From an uncultured Oscillospiraceae bacterium (GTDB lineage Bacteria; Bacillota; Clostridia; UBA1212; SIG427), in assembly GCA_902465325.1 (NCBI GenBank), contig CABQMV010000083.1, forward strand, positions 1 through 9,374: 9,374 nucleotides of DNA. The letters are read 5' to 3'. The notes below the pieces were generated by a model. The model saw nothing but the letters and a program-made list of their open reading frames with translations. It made no database searches and was not told the DNA's origin. The translations under genes and the position numbers were made by a program. Shown here piece by piece: positions 6,493 through 9,374 of the stretch. How positions within the stretch are numbered: the stretch's first letter is position 1; each line of letters opens with the position of its first letter.

Positions 6493-7631
6493 AAATTGGC
6501 CTTTTCCCGTGCCTGAATGGCTTCCTGGAACATTTTTTCCATGCGCAGTACACAGGTATTCATATTATATTCCTTTTCTCTATTACTATATTCTATTTCG
6601 TACTTTGCCTTTTCCTCCGGATGTTCGATCCAGTAGTCTATTTTTTTTGCCAGCTCCCGGTAGTTGTCTACGGGAAAGAGACTTTCGGGGTGGATCGCAA
6701 AATTTTTCGCCGCAGATTTAGGACTTTCCGCAATGATAGGGACCAGCCCTCCGCAAAAGGCCTCTATGCAGGACATTCCTTCTATTTCTGATTCTGCGCA
6801 GTGTACATACAGGTCGGCGCTTGCAATGGTGTCCATTAACTCTTCCTTGGTCATAAATTTCATGATGGGGGGATTTTTTAGCTTTTTGCGCCGGGCGAGG
6901 CGGGAAAGCTGATGCTGCCGGGGTCCCTGGCCTGCCAGTATAAGCTGGATCCGGTGGGCGTATTTAGAATGAGCGGCTGCTTTAATTAGTATGTTTTGAC
7001 GCTTTTCCACTGAAAATCTGCCGGTGGAGAGGATTACAAACTTATCCTGGAGCTGAGGGGGCTTTTCTTTTTTTCGGTAGGTAAAATCAGGGTCTACTCC
7101 ATTGGAAATTACATATAATTTTCCCTTGTAGTGATGTTTTACCAATTCATCGGCAATAAACTGAGTGGGACAGTGTATGTAGCGGCAGTCCTTATACAGA
7201 TATTGTCGGAACCACCAGTATATAAAAGTATTTACTGGGCGCAGACGGGCCAAGTGAATGGAGGAGCTGATGTTTTCCGGCTGCACATGAAACGCAGCGG
7301 TGTATGGAACCCCCATTTCTTTGGCGATTTTCAGTCCCTTATGAGAAAGGGTAAAGGGGACGTGAAAGTGGACGATGTCGGCCCACTCCATGCCGCGCCG
7401 CAAAACAGCGGGATCCGTATGGGCAAATGTCATGCCCTGAGACAGTACCAGCTTATCAAAAAAGGGAATGTACTGCCTCCGGCAGGAAAGGGCAGGATCC
7501 TCCGGGTTGTCGGTACACAGTATTCTTACTTGGTGGCCATGCTCCCGCAGCACTTGGGTAAAGCGCCTGGCTGAAATAGTCATTCCGTTGTTGGCGGAAA
7601 AGTATTGGTCGATTACGATTAAAATTTTCAA
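6489..7631 (-). CDS. Family 4 glycosyltransferase (GT-B fold), probable glycolipid or diacylglycerol glucosyltransferase
   Basis: A 380-residue cytoplasmic or peripheral-membrane GT-B enzyme. The N-terminal half has the acceptor-domain pattern: MKILIVIDQYFSANNGMTIS (1-20), VHFHVPFTLSHKG (87-99), AAFHVQPEN (112-120). The C-terminal half has the donor domain: VISNGVDPDF (174-183), LSTGRFSVEKRQ (201-212), LILAGQGP (230-237), and the EX7E motif E282...E290 in SEIEGMSCIEAFCGG. This layout resembles diacylglycerol glucosyltransferases of Firmicutes (inference, since acceptor specificity cannot be read directly). The start is TTG at 7631, with AGTAGGGGG (7640-7648) as ribosome binding site. The ATGA overlap with the PlsC-like gene supports a two-gene lipid operon. 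A promoter lies just upstream, so the 5' leader is only about 17 bases. Confidence 0.88.
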   Translation of the reverse strand: MKILIVIDQYFSANNGMTISARRFTQVLREHGHQVRILCTDNPEDPALSCRRQYIPFFDKLVLSQGMTFAHTDPAVLRRGMEWADIVHFHVPFTLSHKGLKIAKEMGVPYTAAFHVQPENISSSIHLARLRPVNTFIYWWFRQYLYKDCRYIHCPTQFIADELVKHHYKGKLYVISNGVDPDFTYRKKEKPPQLQDKFVILSTGRFSVEKRQNILIKAAAHSKYAHRIQLILAGQGPRQHQLSRLARRKKLKNPPIMKFMTKEELMDTIASADLYVHCAESEIEGMSCIEAFCGGLVPIIAESPKSAAKNFAIHPESLFPVDNYRELAKKIDYWIEHPEEKAKYEIEYSNREKEYNMNTCVLRMEKMFQEAIQAREKANL

Positions 7632-7639
7632 TATACGTA

Positions 7640-7648
7640 CCCCCTACT
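7640..7648 (-). promoter_or_regulatory. Ribosome binding site for the TTG-started glycosyltransferase
   Basis: Reads AGTAGGGGG on the minus strand, 8 bases before the TTG start. The predicted transcription start (about 7648) falls at the very edge of this site, so the site would be at the extreme 5' end of the mRNA. Confidence 0.6.
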
Positions 7649-7654
7649 GGGAAT

Positions 7655-7683
7655 AGTATATCATGTGGGGCAAAGGATTTCAA
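7655..7683 (-). promoter_or_regulatory. Sigma-A promoter of the glycosyltransferase-acyltransferase operon
   Basis: On the minus strand, TTGAAA (7683-7678), exactly 17 bases, then TATACT (7660-7655). A TG one base before the -10 box makes it an extended -10. It reads into the glycosyltransferase with a leader of only about 17 bases. Confidence 0.75.
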
Positions 7684-7689
7684 ACAGCC

Positions 7690-7733
7690 GCTGCTCCGAA
7701 ACAAAAATATAAGGAATCCTGTTTCGGAGCAGC
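7690..7733. repeat. Perfect 14-bp inverted repeat between two minus-strand genes
   Basis: GCTGCTCCGAAACA (7690-7703) is exactly complementary to TGTTTCGGAGCAGC (7720-7733), with a 16-base loop. No U-tract of more than three bases follows on either strand, so it is not a classic intrinsic terminator. It begins 8 bases after the stop codon of the 60-residue gene and ends 7 bases before the -35 box of the glycosyltransferase promoter. It could be a factor-assisted terminator, an RNA-stabilising hairpin or an operator. Confidence 0.85.
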
Positions 7734-7741
7734 AGACGGTA

Positions 7742-7924
7742 TTAATTGTCGGGCACGTCTACATTATAGAGATCGTTGTAGGATTCCGTTTCTGCTTCTG
7801 TTTTGACTGCCCTGGGGGTAAGTCCCGTACATTCTCTGGCGGAGACTGTGGAATTTTCGGATTCCAGAAAATCAATAGGGAGCTGCTTGGGGGGCAGCTT
7901 TTTATTTTTAGATTTTGACGACAT
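7742..7924 (-). CDS. Small uncharacterised protein (60 residues)
   Basis: I do not recognise a function. The protein starts with a lysine-rich stretch (MSSKSKNKKLPPK, 1-13), then PIDFLES, a central RECTGLTP motif (residues 30-37) with a single cysteine, and an acidic end (ETESYNDLYNVDVPDN). It has no membrane segment, no signal peptide and low predicted order. It is judged real because AAAGGATG lies about 8 bases before the ATG, and because it fills the gap between two genes with a long inverted repeat directly after its stop. It is divergent from the holin gene. The charge pattern (basic front, acidic back) could suit a protein- or nucleic-acid-binding adaptor, which is speculation. Confidence 0.6.
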   Translation of the reverse strand: MSSKSKNKKLPPKQLPIDFLESENSTVSARECTGLTPRAVKTEAETESYNDLYNVDVPDN

Positions 7925-7980
7925 TTTACCACATCCTTTTCAACCAATAGTATGAGAAGTGGCACCGAATTTTATTCGTA

Positions 7981-7993
7981 TTCATATTATGAA
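7981..7993. promoter_or_regulatory. Small palindrome in the divergent holin/small-gene spacer
   Basis: TTCATA and TATGAA flank a single central T, giving a perfect 13-bp palindrome 31 bases upstream of the holin ATG. It lies in the only shared regulatory region between the two divergent genes. It could be an operator, but arms of 6 bp in AT-rich DNA can arise by chance. Confidence 0.3.
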
Positions 7994-8023
7994 ATGAGAA
8001 AATCTAAGAGGATGGTGGTTTGT

Positions 8024-8284
8024 ATGAATTTAAATGATTTTGTCGTACTGCTTCCCTGCGCAGCGGCGCTGATCATTGGGTTTCTTATTAAAAATGCAGT
8101 TAAAATTATACCGAACCGGTATATTCCTCTTATTTGTGCCGCAGTAGGAGTAGGCATTAATATATGGATTAATATGAGAATTACACCCTGCATTTTTATT
8201 CAGGGATTGATCAGCGGTGTTGCGGCGACAGGTATGTTTGAGATGGTTAAAAATTTTATAGGAGGCAAAAAGGAAAATGGCTAA
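8024..8284 (+). CDS. Phage holin (A118/Hol44-like, holin superfamily V)
   Basis: An 86-residue membrane protein that would oligomerise in the cytoplasmic membrane to release or activate the endolysin. Three hydrophobic segments are visible at about 5-22 (DFVVLLPCAAALIIGFLI), 33-50 (YIPLICAAVGVGINIWIN) and 56-74 (CIFIQGLISGVAATGMFEM), followed by a charged tail (KNFIGGKKENG). The N...YIPL...GVGI followed by IQGLISGVAATG pattern matches the Listeria A118-type holin group. The ATG at 8024 is preferred over upstream in-frame ATGs because AGAGGATGG lies just before it and the protein then begins directly with the first membrane segment. Its last 8 bases overlap the endolysin start, the usual holin-lysin arrangement. 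Confidence 0.88.
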   Translation: MNLNDFVVLLPCAAALIIGFLIKNAVKIIPNRYIPLICAAVGVGINIWINMRITPCIFIQGLISGVAATGMFEMVKNFIGGKKENG

Positions 8285-9206
8285 GACATCAAAAGGGCTG
8301 GTGGCCTATGCGCAGGCACAGGTAGGCAAGCCCTACTGGCTGGGTGGTTTTGGGCAGGCGGCTAGCCGCAGCTTATATGACCAGAACAAGAATCGGCTGA
8401 AGTATGGTCCCTGGGAAGGCGACTATGCCAATGACCAGGGAAAAAAGGTCCACGACTGTAACGGCCTTGTAAAAGGATATTTTTGGACAGACGGTCCGGA
8501 TATTCCCTGGAGATCTGGACAATACGAAATAAATGGCTGTGGGGACTGGGGCGTGGACACCATGTATGCCAAGTGTTCACAAACCGGAAAAATAGCGGAT
8601 ATTCCTGCTGTGCCGGGGATTCTTGTATTTACCCAATCCATGTCTCATATGGGGGTATATGACGGAAACGGATATGTGCTGGAGGCCAGGGGCCATGCCT
8701 ATGGCGTACAGAAAAATCGTTTGAAAGACAGGTCTTTTTCACTGTGGGGAAAGGCCTCCTGGGTATCCTATGATACTGATTCCAATGGAAATTCCGGAGG
8801 AAATCAGCGTTTCCCAGATCAGGTAAAACGGTTTCAGACTTTTTTAAATGACAAATACAGAAGAGGTCTGGCGGTAGACGGCCGCTGCGGCCCCGGCACC
8901 AAAATGTCTGCCATTGCCGGTATGCAGGCGGAGCTGAATTTGTTAGGCGAGAATCTGGCGGTAGACGGTTACTGCGGTGCGGCAACCCGGGCAGCAATGA
9001 GTCGGCATATGATAAAAAGAGGCGATAAGGGGAACCGTGTATATATTATACAGGGACTTTTGTACGGTGCCGGATATGAGTGCAATGGCTTTGACGGTTC
9101 TGTAGGCGCCGGCTGTGATAAGGCAATCCGGGATTTTCAGAGGGACAGAGCTTTAGAATCAGACGGAAAAGTAGGCGGCGAGACGTTTTACAGTATTACC
9201 AGATGA
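8277..9206 (+). CDS. Endolysin: NlpC/P60 peptidase with C-terminal peptidoglycan-binding repeats
   Basis: A 309-residue cell-wall hydrolase. The N-terminal domain (1-165) is NlpC/P60-like: LVAYAQAQVGKPYWLGG (8-24), catalytic C61 in VHDCNGLVKGYFW, H124 in SHMGVYDG, and E136 (LEARG) at the position of the third polar residue. Such enzymes cleave D-gamma-glutamyl-meso-diaminopimelate or related stem-peptide bonds. A Gly/Asn/Ser linker (168-176) leads to wall-binding PG_binding_1-like units: RFPDQVKRFQTFL...LAVDGRCGPGTK (178-209), LAVDGYCGAATRAAM (227-241), and GNRVYIIQGLLYGAGYECNGFDGSVGAGCDKAIRDFQRD...DGKVGGETFYSI (252-307). No signal peptide, so export depends on the holin encoded by the overlapping upstream gene. 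GGAGG (8261-8265), inside the holin gene, is the ribosome binding site. A cassette of only holin and endolysin suggests a phage remnant or domesticated lysis unit. Confidence 0.92.
   Translation: MAKTSKGLVAYAQAQVGKPYWLGGFGQAASRSLYDQNKNRLKYGPWEGDYANDQGKKVHDCNGLVKGYFWTDGPDIPWRSGQYEINGCGDWGVDTMYAKCSQTGKIADIPAVPGILVFTQSMSHMGVYDGNGYVLEARGHAYGVQKNRLKDRSFSLWGKASWVSYDTDSNGNSGGNQRFPDQVKRFQTFLNDKYRRGLAVDGRCGPGTKMSAIAGMQAELNLLGENLAVDGYCGAATRAAMSRHMIKRGDKGNRVYIIQGLLYGAGYECNGFDGSVGAGCDKAIRDFQRDRALESDGKVGGETFYSITR
8867..8968 (+). repeat. Two 15-bp direct repeats within the endolysin gene
   Basis: TCTGGCGGTAGACGG occurs at 8867-8881 and again at 8954-8968, 87 bases apart and in the same frame. It encodes the LAVDG core of two successive wall-binding units (29-residue period), consistent with an internal duplication of the binding module. 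Confidence 0.8.
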
Positions 9207-9286
9207 AAAAAGCCGATGGACCGGGAAGGGCGCTGCAAAGATGAAATCGGAGCCGCTGTTCCTCACTCAGGCCTTTGGGCAGAAAT

Positions 9287-9312
9287 AAAGCCCCCGATTT
9301 TTCGGGGGCTTT
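9287..9312. terminator. Bidirectional rho-independent terminator between the endolysin and tRNA-Glu
   Basis: AAAGCCCCCGA (9287-9297) pairs perfectly with TCGGGGGCTTT (9302-9312) around a TTTT loop. A T-rich stretch follows on the plus strand and an A-rich stretch precedes it, so it can stop transcription from both the plus-strand endolysin and the convergent minus-strand tRNA gene. Confidence 0.95.
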
Positions 9313-9316
9313 GTTT

Positions 9317-9374
9317 TGGTGACTCCTACGAGAATCGAACTCGTGTTTCCGCCGTGAGAGGGCGGCGTCTTAAC
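9317..9374 (-). tRNA. tRNA-Glu (anticodon CTC), 3' part; 5' end off the window
   Basis: Read on the minus strand. The end of the D arm (GGTTAAGAC-like, GTTAAGAC visible) is followed by an anticodon arm, stem CCGCC/GGCGG, with a seven-base loop CTCTCAC and so anticodon CTC for GAG codons. A 4-base variable region follows, then the T arm ACGAG-TTCGATT-CTCGT, the 3' acceptor strand AGGAGTC, discriminator A and an encoded CCA (9319-9317). The 5' acceptor strand and most of the D arm are outside the window. The gene is convergent with the endolysin and shares the bidirectional terminator. Confidence 0.95.

Noticed and set aside
7759..7965. A 68-codon minus-strand frame overlapping the 60-residue gene in another frame
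   Set aside because: It has no good ribosome binding site, its translation is proline-rich low-complexity sequence, and the alternative frame has a proper Shine-Dalgarno sequence.
9207..9286. Second hairpin downstream of the endolysin (CCGAT/ATCGG pair)
   Set aside because: Five-base arms separated by more than 20 bases could be chance; the strong terminator at 9287 explains the end of the transcript.

Overview
The window looks like chromosomal DNA from a low-to-medium GC Gram-positive anaerobe, most likely a Clostridia/Lachnospiraceae-type gut bacterium. This rests on AGGAGG-like ribosome binding sites, two genes with TTG starts, near-consensus sigma-A promoters, an A118/Hol44-type phage holin, and the style of the DnaJ and citrate synthase proteins. 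The assignment is inferred from sequence character; no marker gene was compared.

Layout, left to right. (1) The 3' part of dnaJ (plus strand, cut by the window edge) ends at a strong terminator. (2) A 63-residue XRE/Cro-type regulator lies downstream, with a perfect 7-bp-arm palindrome just upstream of its TATAAT box. (3) A promoter (TTGAAC, 17 bp, TAAAAT) drives a 690-residue intracellular GH99-like protein with a C-terminal CBM9-like domain. It is followed 34 bp later by a TTG-started amidohydrolase-2 family hydrolase. (4) A TTGACA/17/TACAAT promoter drives a stand-alone citrate synthase. (5) Convergent to it, with the two stop codons overlapping in a shared TTAA, is a minus-strand operon. 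It consists of a GT4 glycosyltransferase (TTG start, very short predicted leader) and a PlsC-like acyltransferase, joined by an ATGA overlap. (6) A 14-bp-arm inverted repeat separates that operon from a minus-strand 60-residue protein of unknown function. (7) Divergent from this small gene is a two-gene lysis cassette: a holin and an NlpC/P60 endolysin with peptidoglycan-binding repeats, overlapping by 8 bases. (8) A bidirectional terminator separates the endolysin from the 3' part of a convergent tRNA-Glu(CTC) gene, which is cut by the right edge.

Functionally this is a patchwork: protein-folding housekeeping, a small candidate carbohydrate-processing unit, entry of acetyl-CoA into the TCA cycle, membrane lipid or glycolipid synthesis, and a phage-derived lysis module beside a tRNA. 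The two parts most worth following up are the glycosidase-like/amidohydrolase pair with its nearby small regulator, and the isolated holin-endolysin cassette between an uncharacterised small gene and a tRNA 3' end. I saw no CRISPR array, insertion sequence, rRNA or replication origin, and no gene-free stretch longer than 300 bases.
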